From Haliea sp. (GTDB taxonomy: Bacteria; Pseudomonadota; Gammaproteobacteria; Pseudomonadales; Halieaceae), in the NCBI GenBank assembly GCA_016704305.1, contig JADJAL010000008.1, forward strand, positions 1 to 64,000: a stretch of DNA of 64,000 bases. Direction: 5' to 3'. The position numbers and the translations under genes were made by a program. Under the pieces are notes generated by a model, which worked only from the letters and a program-made list of their open reading frames with translations, made no database searches and was not told the DNA's origin. Positions 13,466-22,294 of the stretch are shown here, piece after piece. Each line of letters starts with the position of its first letter. The stretch's first letter is position 1.

Positions 13466-13500
13466 TGGAAGGATGTGGGAATTATTGGCTTTTTGTGGTT
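13466..13500 (+). promoter_or_regulatory. MraZ box: four TGG repeats, 10-bp period
   Basis: TGGAA, TGGGA, TGGCT and TGGTT start at 13466, 13476, 13486 and 13496, each followed by five spacer bases. E. coli MraZ binds TGGGN repeats with 5-base spacers between its promoter and start codon, so this is a direct match in period, position and core, with one more repeat than the usual three. It predicts autorepression of the dcw operon by MraZ. Confidence 0.82.
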
Positions 13501-13530
13501 TGAAAGCCAGTATACGTGGGGGAAATTGGC

Positions 13531-13986
13531 GTGTTTCGCGGAGTGCAGCATATCAACATGGACGCCAAGGGGCGTTTGGCTATGCCAACGCGCCAGCGCG
13601 AGCCATTGCGTGCGCTTTGCGAGGGCCAGGTGGTAGCGACCATCGACACCCAGGTGACCTGTCTTGCGATTTACCCGCTGCCTGTGTGGGAGGTCATTGA
13701 AAAGGAAATCCAGGACCTGCCTTCACTCAACCCGGCGGTGAAGCGCTTCCAGCGCCTGGTACTCGGATACGCAACGGATCTTGAACTGGACAGCAGTGGC
13801 CGCCTGCTGCTGCCGCAATCCCTGCGCGACTACGCACAGTTGGACAAAAGCGTCGTGCTGATCGGCCAGGGCAACAAATTGGAACTGTGGTCAGAGTCGC
13901 TCTGGCTGGCTGAACGTGACCAGGCGCTGCGGGATTCCGGTCCCGATGCTGTATTACCCGCTGAATTGATGTCGCTCAAGCTCTAG
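13531..13986 (+). CDS. mraZ: Transcriptional regulator MraZ
   Basis: A 151-residue AbrB-like DNA-binding protein (E. coli 152) that represses its own dcw promoter and other genes. Its two swapped-hairpin repeats are seen as DAKGRLAMPTR (near 11-21) and DSSGRLLLPQSLR (near 87-99). The start is GTG at 13531: it gives VFRGVQHINMDAKGR, aligning with E. coli MFRGATLVNLDSKGR, and has GGGGGA upstream at 13517-13522. An in-frame GTG at 13516 lies on that ribosome-binding site and is rejected. Confidence 0.95.
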   Translation: MFRGVQHINMDAKGRLAMPTRQREPLRALCEGQVVATIDTQVTCLAIYPLPVWEVIEKEIQDLPSLNPAVKRFQRLVLGYATDLELDSSGRLLLPQSLRDYAQLDKSVVLIGQGNKLELWSESLWLAERDQALRDSGPDAVLPAELMSLKL

Positions 13987-13995
13987 GTGGCCGCT

Positions 13996-14913
13996 ATGCA
14001 TCAAACCGTTCTGTTGCACGAGGCTGTTGATGCTCTGGTAACGCTGCCGGGTGGTTTCTATGTGGACGGCACCTTCGGTCGCGGCGGACACAGCCGCTAC
14101 CTGCTGCAGCGCTTGAATGAAAGCGGTCATGTGCTGGGTGTGGACAAGGATCTGGCCGCCCAGGCGGTGGCCCAAGAGTTGGCAGAGAGTGAACCCCGTT
14201 TTGAATTTTTTCACGGGTCGTTCGCTCAGCTTCCCCATCAACTGCGTGGAATGGGGATCGACGCAGTTGATGGCATTTTGTTGGATCTGGGTGTGTCCAG
14301 TCCGCAGCTTGACCAGGGTGAGCGCGGATTCAGCTTTATGCAGGACGGCCCGCTGGATATGCGCATGGATACCAGCAGCGGCGAGACTGCGGCGCAATGG
14401 CTGTCCTACGCCGATTTGCAGGATATCGCCGGTGTGTTGAAAGAGTACGGCGAGGAGCGCTTTGCGCGCCGTATCGCGGCGGCCATTGTCGCCGCGCGCG
14501 AGGAGTCCCCGATCGACAGCACGGGCCGGTTGGCCCGGGTCGTCAGCGAAGCGCATCCGCGCTGGGAAAAACACAAGCACCCGGCCACCCGCGCGTTCCA
14601 GGCGATTCGGATCAAGGTGAATCGCGAACTGGAGGATTTGCAGGCATTCCTGTCGGTAGCCCTCGATTTGTTGCGCGTGGGCGGGCGCCTGGTGGTGATC
14701 AGCTTTCACTCGCTGGAAGACCGCCTCGTGAAGCGGTACATGCGCGATATGGCGCGCGGGGATTCGCTGCCGCGTGGCGTACCGGTAACCGAGGCTGCAC
14801 TCAATCGGCGCATGCGCCTGGTGGGCAAGGCGGTGCGGGCGAGTGCGGAAGAAGTAGCGGGTAATGTGCGCGCGCGCAGTGCGGTAATGCGTGTCGCGGA
14901 AAAAATAAATTAA
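13996..14913 (+). CDS. rsmH: 16S rRNA m4C1402 methyltransferase RsmH (MraW)
   Basis: S-adenosylmethionine-dependent methyltransferase acting on C1402 in the 16S decoding centre. The SAM-binding loop VDGTFGRGGHS lies near 23-33, LLDLGVSSPQLD near 95-106, and the late motif VISFHSLEDRLVK is clear. ATG 13996 has AGGTGG five bases upstream; the in-frame GTG at 13987 has no such site. Product 305 residues (E. coli 313). It follows mraZ after only nine bases. Confidence 0.96.
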   Translation: MHQTVLLHEAVDALVTLPGGFYVDGTFGRGGHSRYLLQRLNESGHVLGVDKDLAAQAVAQELAESEPRFEFFHGSFAQLPHQLRGMGIDAVDGILLDLGVSSPQLDQGERGFSFMQDGPLDMRMDTSSGETAAQWLSYADLQDIAGVLKEYGEERFARRIAAAIVAAREESPIDSTGRLARVVSEAHPRWEKHKHPATRAFQAIRIKVNRELEDLQAFLSVALDLLRVGGRLVVISFHSLEDRLVKRYMRDMARGDSLPRGVPVTEAALNRRMRLVGKAVRASAEEVAGNVRARSAVMRVAEKIN

Positions 14914-14933
14914 TCCTGCAGCAGGTAGATAGC

Positions 14934-15257
14934 GTGACGGACAGCAGCATGATACGCGCAGGCGCGAGACAGCGAGAGCCGGGGGTCAGTAGACCGCTGC
15001 TGACTTTCAATGCCGTCCTGTTGCTGCTGGTATTGGTGTCCGCCTTTGCCACGATCCATTCCACGCACGCCTGCCGCGCGCTATACACGCAGTTGCAGGT
15101 ACTGGAATCGTCGCAGTGGTACCTGCAGGAGGATTACGGGCGCCTGTTGCTGGAGCAGAGTACGTGGGCGTCGCACTACCGCGTAGAGAAAGTCGCGCGC
15201 GGAGACCTGGGCATGGCGGCACCTGATCTTGCGCAATACAAGGTCATACCACGATGA
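14934..15257 (+). CDS. ftsL: Cell division protein FtsL
   Basis: A small bitopic divisome protein that, with FtsB and FtsQ, activates FtsWI. The 107 residues have a short cytoplasmic tail, one membrane span at about 22-45 (LLTFNAVLLLLVLVSAF), and a periplasmic coiled coil with ESSQWYLQEDYGRLLLEQST. Identification rests on topology, length and the slot between rsmH and ftsI, since FtsL is poorly conserved. GTG 14934 has AGGT upstream; ATG 14949 is an alternative. It overlaps ftsI by four bases (ATGA). Confidence 0.9.
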   Translation: MTDSSMIRAGARQREPGVSRPLLTFNAVLLLLVLVSAFATIHSTHACRALYTQLQVLESSQWYLQEDYGRLLLEQSTWASHYRVEKVARGDLGMAAPDLAQYKVIPR

Positions 15258-16984
15258 GGCGGGCAGTGACCCAGCCGCCGTTGCCCATGTGGCGCTTCAA
15301 GGCGGTGGTCGGCGTGCTCGGCATACTGATGACTCTCCTGGTCTGGCGGGTGTTGTCGCTGCAGGTGCTTGATTTCGAGCACGGTCGTGAGTTCCTGCAG
15401 GGCCAGGGTGCGATGCGCTCAGTGCGTACCGCCGAAATACCGGCGTACCGTGGCGTGATCACGGATCGCCGCGGTGAGCCGCTGGCGGTGTCCACGCCGG
15501 TGGTGTCGATCTGGGCAAATCCGCAGTTGCTCAAGGATTCGTCGCGCCTGGAAGAGCTGGCGCAGGCGTTGCAGATGCCTTTGCCGACGCTCAAGGAGAA
15601 GCTGGCCCATTATGAGGGCAAGCAGTTCATGTACCTGCTGCGCCATCTTGTGCCGGCAGACGCGCGAGCCATATTGGACAAAGGGATACCGGGTGTTGCT
15701 GGCGAGCGCGAGTACCGCCGTTTCTACCCTGCGGGTGAGGTCGCGGCACAATTGATCGGCTTTACGAACGTCGATGGCCAGGGGATCGCGGGGCTGGAGC
15801 TGGCATACAACGAGAGACTGCAGGGCATACCGGGCAAAAAAAGGTACATCAAGGACCTGCACGGCGACATGGTGCGCGATATTGGCGTGCTGCAGCCGCC
15901 GCAATCCGGTAAGGACATGCGCCTCAGCATTGACCTGCGCCTGCAGTTCCTGCAGCACCGCGAGTTGCAGCGCGCCGTCACGGCGCTGGGCGCTGAATCG
16001 GGGACGGTGGTGACACTGGACGCCCACACCGGTGAAGTCCTCGCCATGGTCAACTACCCGGTCTACAACCCCAATGGCGAGAAGGTGGGCAGTCCCGAGG
16101 GTATGCGCAATCGCGCGATCACCGATGTCTACGAGCCCGGGTCCACGATGAAGTCCCTGACGATGGTGGCCGCGCTGGAAAGCGGGCGCTTCACACCGGA
16201 GACGATGATCGAGACCTCGCCCGGCCGTATCCGTGTAGGACCCAAGGTTTACCCTGACCCGCGCAATTACGGGCTGATCAGCGTGACGCGAGTGCTGCAG
16301 AAATCCAGCCAGGTCGGCGTCACGAAGATTGCGCTGGATCTCGGGCACGAGCCGATCCGGGAAGTCTTTCACCGCTTCGGCATTGGCCAGCCGCCCAACA
16401 GCGGATTCCCCGGCGAGAGCGCCGGCGACCTGCCCAACCGGGCGCGCTGGTATGCGACCGAGAAGGTGTCGCTGGCATTCGGCTACGGCATCACCGCGAC
16501 GCCGTTGCAACTGGCCCACGCCTATTCCGTTTTTGCCAATGGCGGCGTGCAGCAGCCGGTCTCACTGCTGGCGCTGGACGGCGAGCTGCCAGCTGGCAAG
16601 CGGGTGATCTCCACTGACACGGCGGCGCAGCTGCTGGCCATGCTGCACGCGGTGACCGGCGATGAAGGCACCGCGCGCAAGGCACGCGTTCCGGGGTACC
16701 AGGTGGGCGGCAAGACGGGCACGGTGCACAAGGTCGGGCCGGGCGGTTATGAAGCGAACAAGTACGTCGCCCTGTTTGTAGGCATTGCGCCCATCGATAA
16801 CCCGCGCATTGTCTCGGTCGTGGTGATCAACGATCCCAAAGGCGCTCTCTACGGCGGTGGCGCCGTGGCGGCCCCGGTATTTTCGGAAATCACCAGCGCG
16901 ACGCTGCGCCTGCTCAATGTGCCACCTTCCGACATGGCGACTGTGCGCGCGACAGCCGCCGCTGCACCGGGCGGTAGAACCTGA
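15254..16984 (+). CDS. ftsI: Septal peptidoglycan transpeptidase FtsI (PBP3)
   Basis: A 576-residue class B penicillin-binding protein that crosslinks septal peptidoglycan with its partner FtsW. One N-terminal span (about 17-35) is followed by the pedestal domain and the transpeptidase domain. The active-site serine lies in STMK (297-300) and KTGT is at 487-490. The second motif reads SSQ (351-353) where E. coli has SSN, a change at a normally fixed Asn. The start overlaps ftsL by ATGA and the stop overlaps murE by one base. Confidence 0.97.
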   Translation: MRRAVTQPPLPMWRFKAVVGVLGILMTLLVWRVLSLQVLDFEHGREFLQGQGAMRSVRTAEIPAYRGVITDRRGEPLAVSTPVVSIWANPQLLKDSSRLEELAQALQMPLPTLKEKLAHYEGKQFMYLLRHLVPADARAILDKGIPGVAGEREYRRFYPAGEVAAQLIGFTNVDGQGIAGLELAYNERLQGIPGKKRYIKDLHGDMVRDIGVLQPPQSGKDMRLSIDLRLQFLQHRELQRAVTALGAESGTVVTLDAHTGEVLAMVNYPVYNPNGEKVGSPEGMRNRAITDVYEPGSTMKSLTMVAALESGRFTPETMIETSPGRIRVGPKVYPDPRNYGLISVTRVLQKSSQVGVTKIALDLGHEPIREVFHRFGIGQPPNSGFPGESAGDLPNRARWYATEKVSLAFGYGITATPLQLAHAYSVFANGGVQQPVSLLALDGELPAGKRVISTDTAAQLLAMLHAVTGDEGTARKARVPGYQVGGKTGTVHKVGPGGYEANKYVALFVGIAPIDNPRIVSVVVINDPKGALYGGGAVAAPVFSEITSATLRLLNVPPSDMATVRATAAAAPGGRT

Positions 16985-18474
16985 TGCTGGCCGCGCAATC
17001 CTTTAGCGTACCGCCGATGCCTCTGCCGCAATTGCTGGGCAGCGAAAACGGGGCCTGCGCCGACGTAATGATCAGTGGTATCCAGTTGGACAGTCGACAA
17101 GTGCGGCCGGGGGACCTTTTTCTGGCGTTGCCGGGCGAGAAATACGATGGCCGCCAGTTCATCGCACAGGCCGTTGCCAATGGCGCGGCTGCCGTGGTGG
17201 CTGAAGCCCCGGTGGCGGATGCTGCCCGCGCGATTGCGGTGCCCCTGGTGGAGCTGCCCGCACTGCAAGCCAGGGCGGGATTTCTGGCGGCCCGCTTTTA
17301 TCGTCATCCCAGCCACGCAATGCAGGTGGTGGGCATTACCGGTACCAATGGCAAAACCACCACCAGCCGCATCATCGCGCAATTGAACCGCGCCCTCGGC
17401 AAGCCCTGCGGTGTGATCGGCACGCTGGGTGCGACGCTCGCCGACGATGTCACTGCGGCCAGCAACACCACGCCGGATGCGGTATCACTGCAGCAGCAAT
17501 TGGCGCAGTGGCTGGCGCAGGGTGTGCGTGCCGTCAGCATGGAAGTGTCCTCTCACGCACTGGAGCAGGGGCGGGTGAATGGCGTTGAATTCGCAACGGC
17601 CATTTATACCAATCTGTCGCACGATCACCTCGATTACCACGGCAGCATGGAGGCCTACGGGCGCGCCAAGCTGCGCCTGTTCGCCAGCGCGGGCCTGCAA
17701 CACGCGGTGATTAATGCCGATGATCCTTTCGCCGTGCAAGTCCGCGCGGCCGTGGTGGCGGGAGCACAGGTTGTGACGTATTCCGCGCGGGGCGCCGCCG
17801 CCGATGTGCGCGTGGTCAACGCGCAGTTCCAGGCCGGCGGCGTGCGCGGTGAATTGCACAGCCCCTGGGGCGTGGCAAACTTTTTCAGCCCGCTGCCGGG
17901 CGATTTCAACCTGGCCAATCTGGCTGCGGCCGTGGCGGCACTCGTGCTTGCGGGCGAGGACCTGCTCGCGGTGCTGGATGCGGTGGGCAAGCTGCAGCCT
18001 GTTCCCGGGCGCATGGCGCTGGTGCCGAACTCCCTGAACCTGCAGGTGATCGTGGACTATGCGCACACACCACACGCGCTGGAGCTGGTGCTGCAGGCGC
18101 TTCGCCCGCATGTCAGCGGTGCGCTGATTACCGTGTTTGGCTGTGGCGGCGATCGGGACAAAGAGAAACGCCCGTTGATGGGGCGCGTCGCCTGCGCGCT
18201 GTCGGATCGCGTGGTGGTGACCAGCGATAACCCGCGCAGCGAGGACCCGCTGCACATCATGCGCGAGATCGAAGCCGGGTGCAGCGGTAACTACGCCCTG
18301 GTGGCAGACCGCGCCGAAGCGATTGCGACCGCTGTGGCGATCGCCGGCGCGGGCGATTGCGTGGTGATCGCCGGCAAAGGCCACGAGGATTATCAGTTGG
18401 TTGCCGGTGCGCGCCTGCCGTTCAGTGACGAGGCGCACGCGCGTGCCGCGCTGGCGCGGAGGACGGCAACGTGA
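16984..18474 (+). CDS. murE: UDP-MurNAc-tripeptide synthetase MurE
   Basis: The cytoplasmic ligase adding the third stem residue to UDP-MurNAc-L-Ala-D-Glu. The ATP loop GTNGKTTTSR (120-129) and the mid-domain HDHLDYHGSMEAY motif are present. The DNPRSEDP signature near 416 indicates meso-diaminopimelate as substrate, the Gram-negative type. 496 residues. The ATG overlaps the ftsI stop (TGATG), and the end overlaps murF. Confidence 0.97.
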   Translation: MLAAQSFSVPPMPLPQLLGSENGACADVMISGIQLDSRQVRPGDLFLALPGEKYDGRQFIAQAVANGAAAVVAEAPVADAARAIAVPLVELPALQARAGFLAARFYRHPSHAMQVVGITGTNGKTTTSRIIAQLNRALGKPCGVIGTLGATLADDVTAASNTTPDAVSLQQQLAQWLAQGVRAVSMEVSSHALEQGRVNGVEFATAIYTNLSHDHLDYHGSMEAYGRAKLRLFASAGLQHAVINADDPFAVQVRAAVVAGAQVVTYSARGAAADVRVVNAQFQAGGVRGELHSPWGVANFFSPLPGDFNLANLAAAVAALVLAGEDLLAVLDAVGKLQPVPGRMALVPNSLNLQVIVDYAHTPHALELVLQALRPHVSGALITVFGCGGDRDKEKRPLMGRVACALSDRVVVTSDNPRSEDPLHIMREIEAGCSGNYALVADRAEAIATAVAIAGAGDCVVIAGKGHEDYQLVAGARLPFSDEAHARAALARRTAT

Positions 18475-19838
18475 TGCGCGCGATGACGCTGTCAGAATTG
18501 CAGACGCCGCTGGCCGCGCAATTGCTTGGTGTCGACCAGGCGTTCACCGGCGTGTCCACCGACAGTCGCAACGTGCGCAGTGGCGATCTGTTCGTCGCGT
18601 TGCGCGGCGAACAGTTTGACGGCCACGACTATCTCCAGCAGGTGGAGTCCGCAGGCGCGGCGGCGGCGCTCGTATCGGCCCCGCGTGCCAGCTCGCTGCC
18701 GCAGTTGCAGGTGGCCGATACGCTACAGGCGCTGGGACGCCTCGGCGCCTTCAACCGCCAGTTGTACAGCGGCCCGCTGGTGGCGATTACCGGCAGCAGC
18801 GGCAAAACCACGGTCAAGAACATGGTGCACGCGGTGTTGTCGCGGCGCGGCGAAACGCTGGCGACCGAAGGCAATTTCAACAATGAAATCGGCGTGCCGC
18901 TGACCCTGTTGCGGCTGCGCCCCGAGATCGCGTATGCCGTGGTGGAAATGGGCGCGGCGAAGGCCGGCGATATCGACTGGTTGTGCGAGTTGGCGCGGCC
19001 CACGGTCGCGCTGTTGCTCAACGCCATGCCCGCGCATTTGCAGGGCTTTGGCAGCGTGGACGGCGTGGCGGCGGCCAAGGGTGAGATTTTTGATCGGCTG
19101 GGCGCGTCCGGTGTCGCCGTGATAAACGCCGACCAGCCCTGGGCGAAGCAGTGGCGCAAGCGCGCTGGAGCGGCCACCGTACTGGATTTTGCGTTGCAAC
19201 AGCCGGCGTCGATCAGCGCCAGGGGCATCCAGAGCCGCGGCGTGGATGGCATCAGTTTTACAGCGTCAACGCCGGTGGGCGATATCGCGATGCGCCTCGC
19301 ACTGCCCGGCGTGCACAACGTGGCCAACGCGCTGGCGGCGGTGGCAGTGGGGCTGGCCTGCCAGATCCCGCTGACCGACATTCGCGATGGACTGGAATCG
19401 CTGCGGCCTGTGGACGGTCGGCTGCGCGCGCTGCGTTCGCCGCAGGGTGCAGTCATTGTCGACGATTGCTACAACGCCAATCCGGGCTCGGTGCGCGCGG
19501 CAATCGATATGCTGGCGGCCTGCCCGGGTCGGCGCACGCTGGTGCTGGGTGCGATGCGCGAACTGGGCGATGGCAGCAGTGCACTGCACCGCGACATCGG
19601 CGCCTATGCGCAGGCCGCCGGTATCGAGCAGCTGTGGGGCGTGGGTCCAGAACTGGACGTGTGCGTCACGGCGTTTGGCGCGGGTGGCCGGCATTTCGAG
19701 GATCGCGCAGCGGCACTTGCCGCGCTGGCGGGAGCGTTTGGCGAGGGCGACACGGTGTTGATCAAGGGCTCGCGCAGCGCCGGCATGGAACAGGTGTTAC
19801 ATGCGTTGCTGCCAGACTCGACGGCGCAGGAGCACTGA
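18471..19838 (+). CDS. murF: UDP-MurNAc-pentapeptide synthetase MurF
   Basis: Adds D-Ala-D-Ala to UDP-MurNAc-tripeptide, the last cytoplasmic precursor step. The ATP site GSSGKTTVKNM lies near 109-119, EGNFNNEIGVPLTLL follows it, and DDCYNANPGSV lies in the C-terminal domain. About 455 residues. Two adjacent starts, GTG 18471 and ATG 18474, both sit behind a strong GCGGAGGA site at 18456-18463; either fits. It overlaps the murE stop. Confidence 0.96.
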   Translation: MMRAMTLSELQTPLAAQLLGVDQAFTGVSTDSRNVRSGDLFVALRGEQFDGHDYLQQVESAGAAAALVSAPRASSLPQLQVADTLQALGRLGAFNRQLYSGPLVAITGSSGKTTVKNMVHAVLSRRGETLATEGNFNNEIGVPLTLLRLRPEIAYAVVEMGAAKAGDIDWLCELARPTVALLLNAMPAHLQGFGSVDGVAAAKGEIFDRLGASGVAVINADQPWAKQWRKRAGAATVLDFALQQPASISARGIQSRGVDGISFTASTPVGDIAMRLALPGVHNVANALAAVAVGLACQIPLTDIRDGLESLRPVDGRLRALRSPQGAVIVDDCYNANPGSVRAAIDMLAACPGRRTLVLGAMRELGDGSSALHRDIGAYAQAAGIEQLWGVGPELDVCVTAFGAGGRHFEDRAAALAALAGAFGEGDTVLIKGSRSAGMEQVLHALLPDSTAQEH

Positions 19839-19840
19839 GC

Positions 19841-20923
19841 ATGTTATTACTGCTGGCGGAATACCTCACCCAATACCAGAGCGCGTTTCGCGTATTCCAG
19901 TACCTGACGCTGCGCGGCATTCTCGCGGCGGGCACGGCGCTCAGCATCTCCATGTTGGTCGGCCCGACGATGATTCACCGGCTGAAGTTCTACCAGATGG
20001 GCCAGTCCGTGCGCGACGACGGCCCGAAGAGCCACTTCAGCAAGGCAGGCACGCCGACCATGGGTGGCGCATTGATGTTGGTCGCCATCGCGGTGTCCTG
20101 CCTGCTGTGGGGCGACCTGCGCAACGCCTACCTGTGGCTGGCACTGCTGGTAACAGCCGGCTTCGGCGCCATCGGCTGGGTTGACGACTACCGCAAGGTG
20201 GTGGAGAAAAACTCGCGCGGCTTGCCCGCGCGCTGGAAGTATTTCTGGCAGTCTCTGATCGGTTTGGCAGCGGCGATCTACCTGTTCCTGGCGTTCGATT
20301 CGCCGGTGACCACGACGCTGTACGTGCCGTTCTTCAAGGATTTCGCCTGGAACATGGGGCTGTTGTTTGTGCCGCTGGCGTATTTCGTGATTGTCGGCGC
20401 CAGCAACGCGGTGAACCTCACCGACGGACTGGATGGCCTGGCGATCCTGCCCACCGTGCTGGTCGGCACCGCGCTCGGCATCATCGCCTACCTCACAGGT
20501 CGCGTCGACTTCGCCAACTACCTGCATATCCCGCACATTGCCGGCAGCGGCGAGCTGGCGGTGTTCTGCGGCAGCATCGCCGGCGCGGGGCTCGGCTTCC
20601 TGTGGTTCAACACCTATCCCGCGCAGGTCTTCATGGGCGATGTCGGCGCATTGGCGCTCGGCGCGGCGCTGGGCATGGTGGCGGTGATCACCCGCCACGA
20701 AATCGTATTTTTCATCATGGGCGGCATTTTCGTGCTGGAAACCGTGTCGGTCATTTTGCAGGTGGCGTCTTTCAAACTGACCGGCAAGCGCATCTTCCGC
20801 ATGGCGCCGATACACCACCATTTTGAATTGAAAGGTTGGCCGGAGCCGCGCGTGATCGTGCGCTTCTGGATTATCACAGTGATGCTGGTCCTGTTCGGGC
20901 TGGCGACGTTGAAGTTGCGCTAG
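19841..20923 (+). CDS. mraY: Phospho-MurNAc-pentapeptide translocase MraY
   Basis: An integral membrane enzyme that moves phospho-MurNAc-pentapeptide onto undecaprenyl phosphate, giving lipid I. 360 residues, the same as E. coli. The family motifs are visible: KAGTPTMGG near 66, the NAVNLTDGLDGLA loop with catalytic aspartates near 189, and IHHHFELKGW near the end. ATG 19841 gives MLLLLAEYLTQYQSAFRVFQY, as in other MraY. The reading frame stays open upstream to 19151, but that part lies inside murF and is not coding. Confidence 0.97.
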   Translation: MLLLLAEYLTQYQSAFRVFQYLTLRGILAAGTALSISMLVGPTMIHRLKFYQMGQSVRDDGPKSHFSKAGTPTMGGALMLVAIAVSCLLWGDLRNAYLWLALLVTAGFGAIGWVDDYRKVVEKNSRGLPARWKYFWQSLIGLAAAIYLFLAFDSPVTTTLYVPFFKDFAWNMGLLFVPLAYFVIVGASNAVNLTDGLDGLAILPTVLVGTALGIIAYLTGRVDFANYLHIPHIAGSGELAVFCGSIAGAGLGFLWFNTYPAQVFMGDVGALALGAALGMVAVITRHEIVFFIMGGIFVLETVSVILQVASFKLTGKRIFRMAPIHHHFELKGWPEPRVIVRFWIITVMLVLFGLATLKLR

Positions 20924-20929
20924 GTGAGA

Positions 20930-22294
20930 ATGATCGTGGCCGCACGGCAGGAAACGAACAGTGCATACCGGGTGGTGGTGGGGCTGGGCTCCACTGGCCT
21001 CTCGTGCGCGCGCTTCCTGTTTCAGCGCGGCCAGCCGTTTGCAGTCGTCGATACGCGCGCCGAGCCGCCTGGCCTGGCCGAGCTGCAGCGCGAGATGCCC
21101 GGCGTCGACGTGCATACCGGTGACTATCCGCAGGATCTCGTGACAGCGGCCTCTGAACTGATCGTCAGCCCCGGCGTTGGAATGGATACGGCGATCGTTC
21201 GCGACGCGCTGGCCGCGGGTGTCGCGGTGGTCGGCGATATCGACCTGTTCATGCGCGAGGCGACCGCGCCGGTGGTGGGCATCACCGGCTCCAATGCCAA
21301 GTCCACTGTCACCGAACTGGTCGGGCAGATGGCGCGCGATGCGCAACTGAATGTCGGCGTCGGCGGCAACCTCGGTACGCCCGCGCTGGCCTTGCTGGTC
21401 CCGGAGCGCGAGCTGTATGTACTGGAATTGTCGAGCTTCCAGCTGGAACGCGCGCAGCGCCTCGGGCTGGCGGTGGCTGCGGTGCTGAATGTCAGCGCGG
21501 ACCACCTGGACAGGCACGGCAGCATGCCGAATTACCGTAGCGCCAAGCACCGTATCTTCGACGGCTGCAACAAGGCCGTCGTCAATCCGGATGATCCGTA
21601 TACCGTGCCGCTGCTCAGTTCTGCGGTCGACGTCGTCACCTGGCGCATGGCGCAGCCGCTGGCCGGTGGCTTCGGCCTGCGCGAGGTCAATGGCGTGGAA
21701 TGCCTGAGCCACGATGAACAGGCTCTGCTGCCGGTGTCTGAGTTGCGCCTGGCAGGTCGCCACAACGTGGCCAATGCGCTCGCCGCACTGGCGCTTGGCT
21801 ATGCCGCAGGACTGCCGCTGGCGGCGATGACGACAACGTTGCGCAACTTCCGTGGCCTGCCGCACCGCTGCGAACTGGTCGCCGAAATCGACGGCGTGCG
21901 CTATGTCAACGACTCCAAGGGCACCAACGTCGGCGCGACCGAGGCCGCCCTGCGCGGACTGGGCGGCGCACGCGATGTGCTGCTGATCGCCGGTGGCCAG
22001 GGCAAGGGCGCGGATTTCACGCAGTTGCAAGACGCCGTCGCGCAGCACTGCAAATTGCTGTTGCTGCTGGGCGAGGACGCGCCGCTGCTGGCCCAGGCGT
22101 TGTCGCCCTCGGTGCCTGTACTGATGGTGTCCTCGCTGGCCGAGGCGGTCAGCACCGCGGCAGCGCACGCCCTGCGCGGCGATGTGGTGCTGCTGTCTCC
22201 CGCCTGTGCCAGCTTCGATATGTTCAGCGGTTACGCCGAGCGCGGCAACACGTTCGCCGCACGGGTCAGGGAACTGGCGGAGGGGCGCCCATGA
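20930..22294 (+). CDS. murD: UDP-MurNAc-L-Ala:D-Glu ligase MurD
   Basis: Adds D-glutamate to UDP-MurNAc-L-alanine. The N-terminal VVVGLGSTGLSC is the UDP-binding loop, GSNAKSTVTE near 121 is the ATP loop, and YVNDSKGTN with IAGGQGKGADF mark the C-terminal domain. The start is uncertain: GTG 20924, ATG 20930 and GTG 20936 are in frame around an AGGTGAG site. ATG 20930 is chosen because it gives a tail of usual length. The end overlaps ftsW by ATGA. Confidence 0.95.
   Translation: MIVAARQETNSAYRVVVGLGSTGLSCARFLFQRGQPFAVVDTRAEPPGLAELQREMPGVDVHTGDYPQDLVTAASELIVSPGVGMDTAIVRDALAAGVAVVGDIDLFMREATAPVVGITGSNAKSTVTELVGQMARDAQLNVGVGGNLGTPALALLVPERELYVLELSSFQLERAQRLGLAVAAVLNVSADHLDRHGSMPNYRSAKHRIFDGCNKAVVNPDDPYTVPLLSSAVDVVTWRMAQPLAGGFGLREVNGVECLSHDEQALLPVSELRLAGRHNVANALAALALGYAAGLPLAAMTTTLRNFRGLPHRCELVAEIDGVRYVNDSKGTNVGATEAALRGLGGARDVLLIAGGQGKGADFTQLQDAVAQHCKLLLLLGEDAPLLAQALSPSVPVLMVSSLAEAVSTAAAHALRGDVVLLSPACASFDMFSGYAERGNTFAARVRELAEGRP

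Noticed and set aside
19151..19840. A 5' extension of mraY giving a 590-residue protein
   Set aside because: The extra part lies wholly inside murF in another frame and matches no MraY; ATG 19841 gives the standard 360 residues.
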